Origin: Berberis thunbergii
Taxonomy: Eukaryota; Streptophyta; Magnoliopsida; Ranunculales; Berberidaceae
Assembly: GCA_003290165.1 (NCBI GenBank)
Contig: QNQO01000594.1
Location: 310,001-374,000, forward strand
Direction: 5' to 3'
Length of the DNA stretch: 64,000 bases
The translations under genes were made by a program, and so were the position numbers. The notes beneath the pieces are model-generated. The model was not told the DNA's origin, did no database searches, and saw nothing but the letters and a program-made list of their open reading frames with translations. Below, in pieces: positions 1-12,400 of the stretch; within the stretch, counting starts at the first letter, position 1; every line of letters begins with the position of its first letter.

Positions 1-299
1 GTAGAAGAAAAGGGTCTGGAGGGGAAGATCTGGTGGTGGTAGTGGTGGGAGGCTAAAACCCTAGAAAGGAGAGTGGGAGAAACCCTAGCGGGTGCGAGTG
101 GAATTAAAGTGAAAAGAAATGAAAGTGAAGAAGAAGAAGAAAAAGAAGAAAAAGAAGCTCTTCTTCGACACAAAAGATTCATCCACTCTGCGGAGGAGGC
201 GGTCTGCGAGTTGCGGCTGCTCCTTTCTCTTCTCCTCTGCGGCTGCGGGTGCGGCTAAAAAGTCTTCAGTTTAGTTCCATATTTAGGTTTTTACTTTTT
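1..299. other. Left edge, no supported gene
   Basis: The stretch holds a purine-rich run encoding only a Glu/Lys-rich low-complexity frame (73-258), with no domain or splice context. I see nothing that can be called a gene. Confidence 0.5.
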
Positions 300-497
300 A
301 GTAAATGTGATTTGAAACGGGTCCAACCTGGACCGTTTCTTTTTTTAAAATAGGAACCGGGACCAAACCGTTTTATAACGGACCCGGACCGATCCGAACC
401 GTATCTAAAAACACAAAATTATAATCCGGACAGTTTAGAGCAAAACGGTTCGGTTCGATTTGAACCCGCGGATCCTCGACCCGTTTGCCCACCCCTA
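300..497 (-). mobile_element. hAT-type MITE end (left boundary not found)
   Basis: The segment is rich in short GGACC/CCGAACC-type motifs. It ends with a terminal sequence which, read on the minus strand, starts TAGGGGTGGGCAAACGGG. This is nearly the same terminus as the hAT element at 28469-29305. The next base begins recognisable Copia coding sequence, so this element, or a piece of it, interrupted the Copia. The following 8 bp (498-505) would be the right target duplication, but I could not find a matching left copy or left terminus. The left limit given is a guess. Confidence 0.45.
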
Positions 498-1128
498 GTC
501 TTATGTATGCCATGATTTGCACACATCCGGATATTGCTCATGCAGTTGGTTTGGTTAGTAGGTTTATGTCAAACTCGAAAAAACAACATTGGCCGCCAGT
601 GAAGTGGATATTGAGATATCTTCGGGGTACGCTAGATTTTGGTGTAGTATATGAGAGAGGATATGTGTCAAATATGATCCGAGGTTATGTAGATTCCGAT
701 TATGCTGGTGATCTTGATAGGCGTCAATCGACTACAGGTTATTGTTTTACATTGGCGATGGGTCCAGTGAGTTGGAAGTCTCAGTTACAGTCTACAATTG
801 CTTTGTCTACTACTGAAGCAAAGTACATGGCTCTATCAGAGGCGGTGAAGGAAGCCATCTGGTTTCGAGGCTTGGTTAGTGATTTGGGTGTTACTCAGGA
901 TGATGTGACAGTCAGAGTGCTATCCATTTGGCGAATAACCAGGTTAATCATGCCCGAACGAAGTACATTGATATGCGGTATCATTTTCTAAGGGATGCCA
1001 TCGAGGATGGTGAGGTTCTCTTGGAGAAGATGAGTACTAAAGACAACCCAGCTGATATGTTGACAAAAGCGGTTTCAGGAATCAAGTTTGATCATTATCT
1101 CAACTTGATCAGGCTCTCTCAGTGTTGA
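498..1128 (+). pseudogene. Ty1/Copia pol remnant (end of RT and RNase H)
   Basis: This is the C-terminal end of a Copia polyprotein. The first frame (to about 910) has the PDIAHAVG and HW..VKWILRYLRGT blocks that follow the reverse transcriptase, then the RNase H signatures YVDSDYAGD, RRQSTTGY, and STTEAKYMAL with EA..W. A deletion/frameshift at about 907-925 moves the rest (928-1128) to another frame, which carries the ANNQV/HARTKYIDMRYH and NPADMLTK motifs typical of the protein's end. The upstream part (gag, protease, integrase, most of RT) is missing because a hAT-type end abuts at 497. It is non-functional. Confidence 0.85.
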
Positions 1129-1950
1129 CGCCCAAAGATGGGTAGGGCATGACTACAATTCTCTAACCAAGAAATGGGTCTTAGCGGTTTTTCATGCCAA
1201 GGTGGGGATGCTTATGTGATTGTTTGTGATACTTGTGTGATGGCCTGAAATTGTTAGCCAAGGTGCAGATTGTGAGACAAAGACATAGGACTCATAGTCC
1301 TTGTGTAATTGTGGCTCCCAATTTTAAGGGAGGAATTTACGAGAGAGTTAAAGTCCTTTATTCACAAGGACTTAAACTCATGTTCTCTTTTTTGTTTATA
1401 TAACAAGCAACACAACATGTAAATGGAAGCAAAAAAAATACAACGTGAGCAGCAAGCACACAACGATCAGCAGGCAGCACATACACAACGCAACAAAACA
1501 GCAGCAACAACACATCAGCAACGCAATGTCAGATTGGCAGCAAATACAACGCTGAAACAGAGCAGCAGTGTGGCGTGAAACGGGCTGCGATAAGGGCGTG
1601 AAACAGGCTGCGAGTTTGGCGTGATTCGGTCTGTATGCAACGTGAAACAATAGCCAAGTAGAAGGATTGGGATCGAGCGATTTCGGGTGTTCTTCGTCTG
1701 CGTGTTTCATCAAACTTTTGGGCCTTTGACGGTATTGTTGGCTTGAGATTGGGTAATCTCAAGGATTGTTGTTTAACAACGTTGTGATCTTCAAGTAAGT
1801 GTTTTTATATCAATAAGATAGTTATAGAGTCGTCGTCGTCTGTGGAGTAGGCAAAGCCGAACTACGTAAATCTCAGTATCATCTTTATTTTCTGCATATT
1901 GCTTGTTGTTTGCTATTATTTGCATAGCGTTTTAACCATTCACTATCACC
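1129..1950 (+). repeat. Probable Copia 3' region and LTR (limits uncertain)
   Basis: Directly downstream of the Copia stop lie two purine-rich tracts (around 1198-1212 and 1256-1270). The second, followed by TGTGAGAC, resembles a polypurine tract plus LTR start. A TATA-like tttatataac lies at about 1395. No second LTR is in the window to align with, so neither LTR boundary is certain and no target duplication can be seen. Confidence 0.35.
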
Positions 1951-4900
1951 AACTAGGTTTAGGACTTGTGTTGAAATTATTTGCATTAACATGTATTTCC
2001 CTTACATCAGCCTAGTCTTGTCTTGTAAGTTGTAACATTTGTACTTCTTGTACAAGAGCAAATTTGTCTGGTTGGGCAAGCTAAGTGATGTTCATCCTCG
2101 TTAAACTTTTATTGATTACAAAACTCCGCAAATGCATAACATGCACTATGCCTCAATCCTCTGTAGCTTGTCCAGTCTATTTAATTTGCATTCCCAACGA
2201 CCTAGTGCATATTGTCACATTATCAAAGTCTTCCACTTTGACCGATAAGTATTGCACCCAAATTGCTAAAATCTTAATGTTCATTTTCTTTTTTTTGGTA
2301 ATGGCATGGGTTGGCATTTTTAGGGTCCATGTTTGTGACCACACCTTAATGAAAAGTGCAAACAGGACTAGAGTCAAAAAACATTGTATGGTTGAACTTA
2401 TTGTTTGGTCTATTTAAATGACTTGAAGCAATCCATCCGCTTCAAAATTCAGTCTGTTAAGTAAGGAGAGAGCCCCGACAACAGGTCTTTTCATGGCAGC
2501 AATGGCATGGATTTGTTTGTACCCTCCACAACCAAGCCAAAGCTAGTGTGGGAAAACTAGTTAGCTGGAATGTTAGATCCACCATTCATTAAGGAAGGAA
2601 ATTGATTCTAGTTGGATATCAAACTCACTCATTTATTCCTCTCTACTTTATTGGGTAGCTTTACCTAACATTCTCCAATCTACCTCCACCACGTGTGTTT
2701 ATTGTTTCATGCACACTATCAACCAATTTTCAAACCACCCCTTCCTCCATAGAAAGAATATTAGAACATCATTGCATACATACAATTATTCAAAGAAGAT
2801 TAGGTCATAGCATTTAATTAGCTAATTAAGTATACTAACAAATAACACACTTACAATCATTAGTCAGTCTTCCTATACATTGAGACTGATTGATATATGA
2901 TAAGATTTGCTTTCGCTAACAATTTAAATAAAGTAGGGCAATTTAGCTATTCAATCCATCAGAAAAAAGAGGTAATCAGTCGATCATAGAGTTGATGTTT
3001 TCCAAATGCTTCACCAATATATACATGAAAGAAATATAATTATATAAATAACTAAACTCTCCATACAAAAGGGTTTTCACTTTTCATCGATGATGAAAAC
3101 CCAAAAAAAAGTTATAAGTCCTTCGTCGAAGGGATATGACCTTTTGGATAAATGTCTCTTTAGCAGAAAAGTTATTAGTGCCAGTGTTTTCCTTCATGAT
3201 TGATTATAAGACTCTTTAGAAAAGTGCTTTTAGACGTCCCATGTGTAGTATAGTCCTGCATGAACGTAACTTTTTAGGGTTTGCTTTATTTTTAGTATAT
3301 TCAAATCAAGAAAGTTATTCCCAGTTTTGTATCTTACATAAAACCTTATGTTTTCTTAGATTATGAAATCATGATGTCATCGATTTATTATGATTATTAT
3401 TCAACATGCATAATTAAGATTCCGTGGAGTATATATAACATGATTCTTTCAATAGGGCAGGTTGATATTCTACAATGAGAGGTTTTTTACAAAAACTTAG
3501 TTCAAGGGTTTGGTTATTTATTTTTAAAAAAAGATTAGTGTGAACAAATTAAGCTCTAATGACAGATCGAAGAGAAAGACAAAATTTAGGTTGCTTTCTC
3601 ACACAAGTTTGGGTGTCAAAAAAGGGGGCCTGATCAAGCAACAACCTGATCGATCATTACATGCGTGTGCTCGATCTACTCACTCGCATATTTTACAGTT
3701 GTTTTTGTGATACATATCTTTTTTGTGTTGATTGTGCGTATCATATTGCTCACATGCATGAGTAGTTAAAATTTGTATTCTCTTTTAATTTGTATGATGA
3801 TCACGCATATATATAGAGAGGATTTACAATTTTACAATACATTGTTATATCTCATAATTCCTTATTATCAGAATTAGTTCTTAAACCTAATTAGAGCTCA
3901 ATTCAAGCAATGTTTACATCTTAACGCAATGCAAACTATATATTCTTCTCCTTTGTAAAATGAATCACAAGTTGAAAGATCTAATTAAGCTTTCGGAAAC
4001 TTGATGTGAAAGTGAGACTTTACAGTGTTTCAATTTAATTTCCTTTCGAGGTAAAGGAAAATATGTTTCTTCTTCGATTGGTAATTACTCAGTTTGGTGT
4101 ATCAACTATTGTACTGATCACATTCCTTTTATAGCAATATTCCAAGCATCCCCAAGAAATTTATTGCCAAAAAATATAACAAAACTATCATTTTGATCAA
4201 TATGAAAATTTTCAATCATGCACCCCTTCAAAAAAAATAAAGAAAATAATGGAGCACAGATAAATTTTACGTGGAGTTTTTTAAAACGCTGAAGTAGAGT
4301 CTTAATTAATCAGAATCCTGAAAACTGAAAATGATTTTTAAAAAGCTGAAGTTGAAGATTGAGAATTTTTTTTTGTATGTTCCTTAATTCGAAAGGAAAA
4401 AGGTGTTTCTATCTTATCCATTAAGTAACACCGAAGAAAGAGTTAGTCGCACTTAGACTAACTCCGGATTTTTTTTGTTGAAAACACTAAAAAGTTGGAA
4501 TCTTAAACTTAAAGTAGATGAATCTTTGAAACCCGAGATTTCTCGAAAGAAGAAGTTCGACACACATGTTCATCTGAGGGAAGATCTTCAATTAAACTTC
4601 TTATATATATATGTCTAGTAAATACTGAGTTCGATCACTTCATGATGAACAGGAGAAGGTTCATTATAATTAGCACATGAAATGCAAAGATGTTGAAACA
4701 AAACAATGATCTAGAGGTTCCTCGCATCACTGGTTAATGGACCACACTTGTAAAACAAACGACCCACGTACCTCCCTCAATTCCTTAACCTGGCCTCCAC
4801 TCATTACTGTCTTTAATTTGATCTTCATCCTAAAAGTCATGTTTCATCACATATGATTGTCTAAAATCATTAATTATATGTCGATTCAGTGTTAATTTGT

Positions 4901-5331
4901 ATGAAACTATGGATATTGATATATGAACAACATAAAATGTATATTGGGGAAGAAAGGATACTAAACTATATATATATATATATCGCAAATCGTTTGTCTT
5001 TGAGATAGATATATAGAAAAACTAGGAAATTTTTTTATTTTTTTATTTTTTTTTTAACTGAACTGAGATCTGCACACAAAAACAAAATGCTAACTGGTCC
5101 ACGATGCTACTTCAGTACTTTTTAGTAATAACTACACTTAATTTGAACAAGAGTATACAAAACTCAGTAATAGTGTCTTATTAATATGAAGCAATTCAAT
5201 AACAATATCCAAGACCATATGAACAACACGAAAAAAGAACATCATGTAGAGATCGACCACAAACTAGATGATAATAATAACAATAAGAAAAAGGCCTCTT
5301 AATTATAATAATCCCATATTGCAGGAGCATT
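1951..5331. other. AT-rich intergenic region, no gene seen
   Basis: This is AT-rich sequence with only short random frames, a (TA)n run near 4966-4983 and T-rich tracts near 5030-5056. I find no coding pattern, TIR pair or RNA gene. The last 200 bp probably includes the 3' UTR of the MYB gene that ends at 5332. Confidence 0.5.
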
Positions 5332-6324
5332 TCATGAACGCTTGTCAACATGATTGAGCATCCTCTTACGGTGTTCTTCTTCATCAAACCCGGCAGCACC
5401 AGCGTTAGAAGAAGATATTGCGGACTCCCATACTGCAGCTCCATGTCCGAAACTCCTTGCAGATGAAACCAGTGTCTCAATATGAGAATTCACATTGGGC
5501 TGATTCACAAAAACGTCTTCATTTATCAAGGAATTCAAGAAGGACGAGAAGATATCATCGTTGCAGTATCCAATATCATCTCCTTTTTCATTTGAATTCA
5601 ACCAATTATGATCTCGATCCAAGTCATCGGTACCCTTGGCGTCATCATCGGCAATTGAACCAGAAGAATTTGGATTGGGGGTAAGATTGTTGGTTTTGCT
5701 AAGAGTTGGTTTTGTAGGCTGCAGAGGAGGAAATGCTGAAGAAGAATTATTAGGGTTAGGGTTAGGGTTTAGAGGTTTATGTGTTCTTGGATCTAGTCCT
5801 TGAGTGATGAGTTTCTTGCTTAAGTGTGTGTTCCAGTAATTCTTGATCTCGTTGTCTGTCCTTCCAGGTATTCTTCCAGCTATCAAAGCCCACCTGTGTA
5901 AAATCCCGGGGAGCTGAATCATCATGGTTGTAAAGTAAGAAATGAAATGAAATGAAATTGAATTGAATTGAAGGAATAGGTAGGAATTTATTCATTCATC
6001 AACATGGACGGACCTGTTACCAAGAAGACGATGAAGGCGAAGAATGAGATCCTCTTCATCTGGTGAGATCTGGCCACGTTTAACAGAAGGACGGAGATAA
6101 TTCATCCAACGAAGACGACAACTCTTACCGCAGCGAAGAAGTCCAGCTTTCTTAGGTAGAGTTCTCCACCTACCTTCTCCTTCTTTCTTTATATAATTCG
6201 ACAAAAGCTCGTCTTCCTCCGGTGTCCATGGACCACGTTTGAGACCGATTTTCGTACAACAAGGTGTGGTTGTTTTACTAGTGGCGGCAGTGGCGGAAGA
6301 GGATCCCGAGCTCGGGTTTCTCAT
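5332..6324 (-). CDS. MYB5: R2R3-MYB transcription factor, MYB5/PH4 clade
   Basis: There are two exons, 6014-6324 and 5332-5893, with a 120-bp GT..AG intron in an Arg codon of R3. The spliced CDS is 873 nt (290 aa). R2 (about residues 28-79) and R3 (about 82-130) carry the spaced Trp residues. The first R3 Trp is replaced by Ile, as is usual. The R3 helix fits the bHLH-interaction signature [D/E]Lx2[R/K]x3Lx6Lx3R (D92 onward). The basic-domain end [13 protein letters not shown] and the late motif [17 protein letters not shown] (about 216-232) are what I know from grape MYB5a/b, petunia PH4 and Arabidopsis MYB5. Family role: nuclear activator with bHLH and WD40 partners in proanthocyanidin, mucilage and vacuolar-pH programmes. 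The usual first R2R3-MYB intron, in R2, is absent. The start is fixed by the MRNPSS-type N-terminus of the clade. Confidence 0.9.
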
Positions 6325-6838
6325 ACTTTGTTAATATGTATGTTTAATTCTTTGGTTTACCAGATAGAATGGGGAGGTGGAGGGTGTGGGATTTGCTTTT
6401 TGTGGTGAATATGTAGTATTGCGCGGCTGGAACAAGAAGATGATGATGATGATGATGAAAATGAAGGGAAGGGCTAGTTTGAGTGGGACCATCTTCATGT
6501 ATTGCATGGTAGGGTGGGACGAGTTTCTTATCTGTCTATGATTCGACTTGCTTGGATGATGTTTTACAGTGTATGAGCACTATTGACAACGTAACTTGCT
6601 GAGCTGACAAGTGTACGCATACTATTGGGGAGGGGGCGGCTAATAGGGCTTTTCTGTCAGGTGAGTAATGGACAATTGGGAGGATTTATTACTGAAAAGA
6701 TTTGTGTACACAATTCTCTGGAAGGGATCCCTGAAATAATCAAGGCCCGAATTTAGGATATTCCAAGAAAGAAATGAACAAGGGGGTACACAAACAATTC
6801 ATAAAATGGATCCCAATAATATACAAAGGCATTTTCAG
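6325..6838 (-). promoter_or_regulatory. MYB5 upstream region
   Basis: This is sequence 5' of the MYB5 start codon, which is transcribed leftwards. It contains a (GAT)n-type trinucleotide run at about 6440-6457. The hAT MITE at 6839-7237 sets its outer edge, 515 bp from the ATG. No TATA box or transcription start can be assigned with confidence. Confidence 0.35.
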
Positions 6839-7237
6839 TAGGGCTGAATCGGTTCGGTTTTTCACCTAAATCATGAACCGAATCGATTTAGGTTGGTTTT
6901 AAAATTTTCAAACCAAAATCGAACCGACCATTAACAAAACCGATCCGAAACCGAATCGATTCTAAATTATGCAAATCGTAACCGAACCGACTAAAATCAA
7001 ACCAAAATCGAAATAAAACCGAACCGACCGACTATTTTAAACATATTATATTATTTATATATAAATATATATTATTTATTATATATATATTCGGTCGGTT
7101 CGGTTTGATAGATTAAAATCACATAGAAACCGAAAATCGAACTGACCACTTCGATTTTGAATTTTTTAAAACCGAAATCGATCCGAACCGAATTTAAACC
7201 GAACCAATCGATTTGATCGATTTTTTGTTCAGCCCTA
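6839..7237. mobile_element. hAT-type MITE with 8-bp target duplication
   Basis: This 399-bp element starts TAGGGCTGAA and ends TTCAGCCCTA. It is flanked on both sides by the perfect 8-bp duplication ATTTTCAG (6831-6838 and 7238-7245). An 8-bp TSD and a TAGGG-type TIR indicate the hAT superfamily. The interior is AT-rich and packed with repeated CCGAACCGA / TCGGTTCGG motifs in both orientations, so the whole element can fold back. It has no transposase. It sits in the upstream region of the MYB5 gene. Confidence 0.85.
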
Positions 7238-7245
7238 ATTTTCAG

Positions 7246-7522
7246 AAAGAAAAGAAGGATGATGACCTTTGTATGCATAAAATATGTAGAGCATCACTCT
7301 GCATTAAAGTCAACTACGGGTTAATACTTAATAATAAGATAGGAGGGTGGGTGAACTTGTTAGCTTTCTTATTGTATCACAAAACACATATTATATAGTT
7401 TTACTAGCGCCTTTTAGATGCTTGAAACTTGCCATTTGGATGATTTTCACTCTCAGTGACAATGGCAGTTGAGAGTGTAAAACCATAAAATTTGAAGTGA
7501 TTTGAGGCAAATGCTTACACAC
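7246..7522. other. Spacer between two DNA transposons
   Basis: This is short AT-rich sequence with no coding signal, lying between the hAT MITE and the Harbinger-type element. Confidence 0.5.
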
Positions 7523-7525
7523 TAA

Positions 7526-9259
7526 GGGGGGTGTATTGTATATGGATTCTTATGGAATTGATAAATAATTTGAAAAGTCCACGGACTCTTTAAATTGTCC
7601 ACAGACTCTTTAAATTGTCCACGGACTTCTACTGATTTCTTAAATCCATAGACTTTTGCTACAGACTTTCTAGAGATTTATGAAAATCCACGGACTTTGT
7701 ATGAACGACTTTTACAGATTTCTAATTATTTGCAAGATAAAAAAGAAGTTGGTAAATAGTGATGAAACAAAAAAAACGTCCATAAAATAGAGATACATGT
7801 GCTAAAAAAACTGTTGTTATTTCTGACTTGCCAGATAACAAAGGACTATAAGTATTAAAATCCAATTACCATGGCATATGTCATACTTTCCACAAGTTCC
7901 TATTTGGACCTTCAATTATAAAAGGCATACTTATAAAATCCAATTACTTCTTAAGATTGGGGGTTTTCATCTTCACCATGGTAGAAATCTCCAAAAAGCT
8001 ATTAGGTATCCATCAAAGTAGAAGAAGCTTCAGGTGAATGATGGTGAGTTCATGTGATGCATCTCACGAGGTTATGGTTTCTCCATGTCAGATAAGTGTG
8101 AATTTTGTCCTCAAATTGATGTTTCGAATGTCATGCTCAAATGTCACTGGTAACTTAGGAAGGGCCACAGCATAAAGCAAAGTGAGTAGGGTACTTGGTG
8201 CAAACTCCAAAATAATCTCTTATGTTTCATTTTATTTATTTAGTTTCCAAAGCGAAACAAGAGGTAAATATATACTAGAAAAAGGAGATAAAGAGAGCGA
8301 GTAATTCGCGAATGAGAGTAACTCCTGGAGGAAGAAATGAGCTACTCATCCATTTCCAAAGAAAACCAATCAAAGATAGAAAACCAATAAAAGATAAACG
8401 CATACGTCTCTCAACAGTTATAAAAAAAATGCAAATTACCACACAGCATACAGAAAACGAACAAGAAAACATGGAAAACAATAATACAAAGGCCGTCAAT
8501 TGACTCCTTCAAAACACAATGAGAAGAGCACAAAACACCCATAAAAATCGTTCTTTAGGAAGAATAGCTCAAATATCTTGTTGTTCTATAGAAATGAAGA
8601 AGTTCTCGAAGAATGCAAAGACGTCATTCTTTCATAAAAAATGAAAAACTAACTGTGACAATAGGTTCACAAACATCATCACCAATTTCATTATGTCATC
8701 ATGATAAATCAAAGAATCCTTTTACCATACAGCAAAAAGATGTTACCATTATGATAGCATACGTTTAACACAACTTATAAACCCTAATAATTTAATTCAA
8801 ACCCTAATCTAAAATCATCAATGATCAACTATGAACACTATGCAAAGATAGAAAAAGAATTGAGAGAAAACAAGAGGATGAGAACCAACCTCTTCACGGG
8901 TGGCACAAGGAAGAACTTTGAGAGACTTTTTTTTCACGTTGAAATCTTTGATATGGAGGCTGACAAACTATTGATCTTTGTTATTTATACTTAACACTAC
9001 AAAGTCCATGAGAATCCATGAGTTTCCAAATCCATAAATATGAATGATATTTTGAATACCCTAAAACTTTTGTGGACTTTTTGAAATCCATATTGAATAC
9101 CCCTGGACTTTGTGGATTTCAGAAAGACTTCTTAAAATCCTGATTGAATACCCCTAGACTTTTGTGGACTTTTTAAAATCCAAATTGAATACACTTGGAT
9201 TTTCAAAATCCATGGAATTTATTAAATTGCCCATAAAATCCAGATACAATACACCCCCC
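7526..9259. mobile_element. Non-autonomous PIF/Harbinger-type element, 1.7 kb
   Basis: The terminal inverted repeats begin GGGGGGTGTATTGTAT at both ends and stay similar for about 30 bp. A 3-bp TAA target duplication flanks them (7523-7525 and 9260-9262). TWA duplications with a GG-rich TIR are typical of PIF/Harbinger. Subterminal repeats are present: a 20-bp unit around CCACGGACTCTTTAAATT at about 7575-7630, and three or more copies of a unit around TTGTGGACTTTTTAAAATCC at about 9040-9230. Such repeats may be transposase-binding sites. No frame in the interior resembles a DDE transposase or a Myb-like ORF1, so it should depend on an autonomous relative. Confidence 0.8.
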
Positions 9260-9342
9260 TAACAAAAGATTAAAAAGATTTTACCTAGGAAGCTTAAATA
9301 AAGTATAATCATTAATTATATACTTCATTAACTTCAACATGT

Positions 9343-9415
9343 GCGCCTGTAGCTCAGTGGATAGAGCGTCTGTTTCCTAAGCAGAAGGTCGTAGGTTCGA
9401 CCCCTACCTGGCGCG
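9343..9415 (+). tRNA. trnR-CCU: tRNA-Arg (anticodon CCT)
   Basis: This is a 73-nt cloverleaf with no intron. The acceptor strand GCGCCTG pairs with CTGGCGC except for a T-T opposition at 6:67, and the discriminator is G. The D arm is GCTC/GAGC, which includes the A box. The anticodon stem TCTGT/GCAGA encloses the loop TTCCTAA, so the anticodon is CCT. The T arm GTAGG-TTCGACC-CCTAC contains the B box. CCA is not encoded, as is normal for a nuclear gene. A CAA motif at 9335-9337 matches the plant Pol III start context. The gene begins 84 bp after the end of the Harbinger-type element. Confidence 0.95.
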
Positions 9416-9428
9416 TATTACTTCTTTC

Positions 9429-9433
9429 TTTTT
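9429..9433 (+). terminator. Pol III T-run after tRNA-Arg
   Basis: Five consecutive T residues lie 14 bp after the tRNA 3' end within a T/C-rich stretch. This is the standard Pol III stop signal. Confidence 0.55.
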
Positions 9434-12400
9434 GCAACCATTCTCATTTTTCAATGATAGGAGCTCACCCAGTGTATGTTTTTTGAAAATGTGATCCACA
9501 TGTACGTTTTACTTGTATTCCCAACCTAACCAAACTAACGGTTTTTTGCGTACTCTATATTATTTTTTCGTACTCGCTTATTCAACTTCAATCATCATTC
9601 GACTTACTGAAAAGTATCGATATACTACTACCTATGCCCTCTCTAAAATTTTCTGTCTCAACCACCTGCTGGTGGACCTGCTCAAGCTCTGCAAAATCAA
9701 ATCATTTTCCTTTTTTAGTTGGCACAAAATTAACGAATCAAGGTTGATATCATCACAATATCGCAAAAAAAAAATTAGCATGTGGGGTGTATGAATAACA
9801 TTTGTGTATGAATAGCATGTGGGGTGTATGTATAACGACAACTATGTTGTGAAAGCTCGTAACAAAAATGACCTCTCATGTGTTGGAGGGTTGTGGATAT
9901 AGAATTTTAATCTTAATAATTTACTTGCAACTGCAGGAGATTTATATCTGTACAAGAAAGAAAAATATGGGCAAAGACTGGTGAAAGTTAGTTTATCTCA
10001 GGACCCTTGCAAACTTGTGAACATTGAGAACACTCTTCACCCATAAAACTCATCAGTAAATCCATGGTGTGAAAAACTGAAAAATAAAAGAAAATGCAGG
10101 AAGATAAGTGTTCATAGAACAATTTGTCAGATTTCCATATGGATTCAAAAGTGTTTGCCCCCTGCCTGCAAAGGGCAATAAAATGTGATTGAAATCGAAT
10201 GGCAAGGATTTAGGTCCACAGTGTGACCTAAATGCGTAATCCAGTTCCAGTTTGGTTCCTAATGGTTCCAATTCCATTCTAGTCGTAACAGGATAATGAA
10301 GGCAGTGCCCATTGATGGGATGTGATGCGATCAAGAAACATCAGTGTTAAGTTACAAACCTTCCTCACTAAAAGCATGCACCATATAAGTTTGTCAGGGA
10401 GTAGACATGAAGCAGATTTAGCTCAAGGAGGAATGAATCCAATGTGGACAACCTGAACTCAATCGCGCCAAAGCAACCAAAAATTGAAAATTGACTTGGT
10501 TCAGCTAGATCAATGTGGGTCAGACCACATCGATGGCCCTTTCATGTGTAGTTGCGTGAACTTGAGGAGAAATGTCATTGATAGCAGTAGACAATATAAG
10601 ACTGCCTACCCATATGCCACTACAAAATTGGACAGAACAGCTCTAACTTATCTGCAAGTTGAGACTTGAGATGGCAATACAAATTCTTCCTTTTCTTCTA
10701 AATTCATACAACAATCTATTTGAAGGCGATTTGGATGCGTAGTCAACAGGGCGTGTTGGAGAGAATAGCATCTGGCCTTTGGACCAGATTTCCTGCACAT
10801 CTTCAGAAAATCAAAGCCGAATAACAGTGGAACACAATGGAATACAAGTATTCGAATTCTCCACTTCTACTTCTTTCGGCACGTGTTATCAAATCATTTG
10901 AAGTCTGAGGTCTAGACTTATAATGTCGCATTCTTGAAAAGTTCACACGGCAGCAATTCTAAAGAACCCTTTATTGAAGCATTGTGATCACACACCAACA
11001 GCCCATTTTCTATAGTCTGCAACTGATTATCCACGTAGACCCACCAGAGAATTGCAGATATGTCAGGCTCTATTTTCAGAGTTTACACAAATGTACATGC
11101 ACTTTTGAAGTTTTCCTTAATAATACAAGACTCATTGTCTGCTGATGTTCAGAAAGGGATCCCGGTACCAGGTTAGCTTCAAATCCACCTGCTCTGCTGC
11201 AAAATATAGGATTTAAATGAGCAATTAGAATAGGCATAACACATGATGAAGATGAAGCAACAAAGAATAACTTTAAAAACAAGAACTTAACAGCGATAGC
11301 AAAGTCCTCTGCTAATATCACACCAGGGAGAAGCAATAATCTCTGAAAATGATATTCCACCGAGGAACACACCGTGATTGAATTGAGTTTCAGTCATTTG
11401 ACTTGTATTGTAATACGGGCATATTACAAAAAATAAGGATAAAAAAATGTTTTTAGCCTCAGCAGATAAATCCTCCATAGAAGAACTACTAAATCTCCCT
11501 TCACTTCTGTCAGACCGTAACCATATCAACAACAAGAGGATTAAAGAAGACCATTTTCCTCCGCTGTCTCCTTTGATTCGCATCAGACCTTGTCTAATTT
11601 AATGCATCAGTTAGAAGCTTTAAAATTAAAGAACAATGCTCGGCATTAGAAGTATACTATTGAGGTACTTAGCTTGTGCAATGAGCTAGAACCTTTGACA
11701 AAACTTTATTGCCATCTTTGAGGGATTGGTATCTTACTCTCTACAATGTTCCACCAAGACAAAACAAAACTTTGGGACTTTTCATGGGCCTGAAAAGCAT
11801 TACTTACCTACTCCACCAATGTAATCAAGTGTAACCTTCACTTCTATACTACTTTCTATCTGAGAAAGAAAGCTTGGGCCGCCTTTCAACATTGAAAATG
11901 CTAGCAGATTTAAGCGTACTTTCTTTGCAAGTAAAGTTCATACACAAATAGAGCTGAGTTAAAGGCTTGCAGCCTTCCAGCAAAGGAGTTGATTTGGATT
12001 TCGAAGGACAAGTTGTTTTTTCCATAGCTAATACCGTGGATAAATAATGATGGTTTGGAGTTGGACTAGCTTTGACATACAGCACGATCTCCATCCTAAA
12101 TTCCTAATACCAAAAACTTTGAGAATAACATATAAAGAGAAAATCCAGGCAACTTGGAAATCATAGATCCCCCCCCCCCCGCCACACACCAAAAAAAGAA
12201 TAAATAAACACACACACCGTGCTCCTTGTTGTTTTAATTAGGGTAAAGTCAGACGAGAATGATATTCTAATCTACTGCTAGCAACTCATTGATATTCACA
12301 GCGATCCACTTCCTATCTAAAAAAAGTCAGTCTGCCATAAATCATAACAACAATATTCGTCACAAGAATTAACTTTGCAACAGCCAATGGCTCAGCTAGT

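Noticed and set aside
73..258. Glu/Lys-rich 61-codon frame at the left edge
   Set aside because: Low-complexity GAA/AAG run without domain, splice or promoter support.
11287..11583. 98-codon minus-strand frame with a hydrophobic stretch near its start
   Set aside because: It looks vaguely like a signal peptide but matches no family, lacks neighbours in phase, and is of a length expected by chance in AT-rich DNA.
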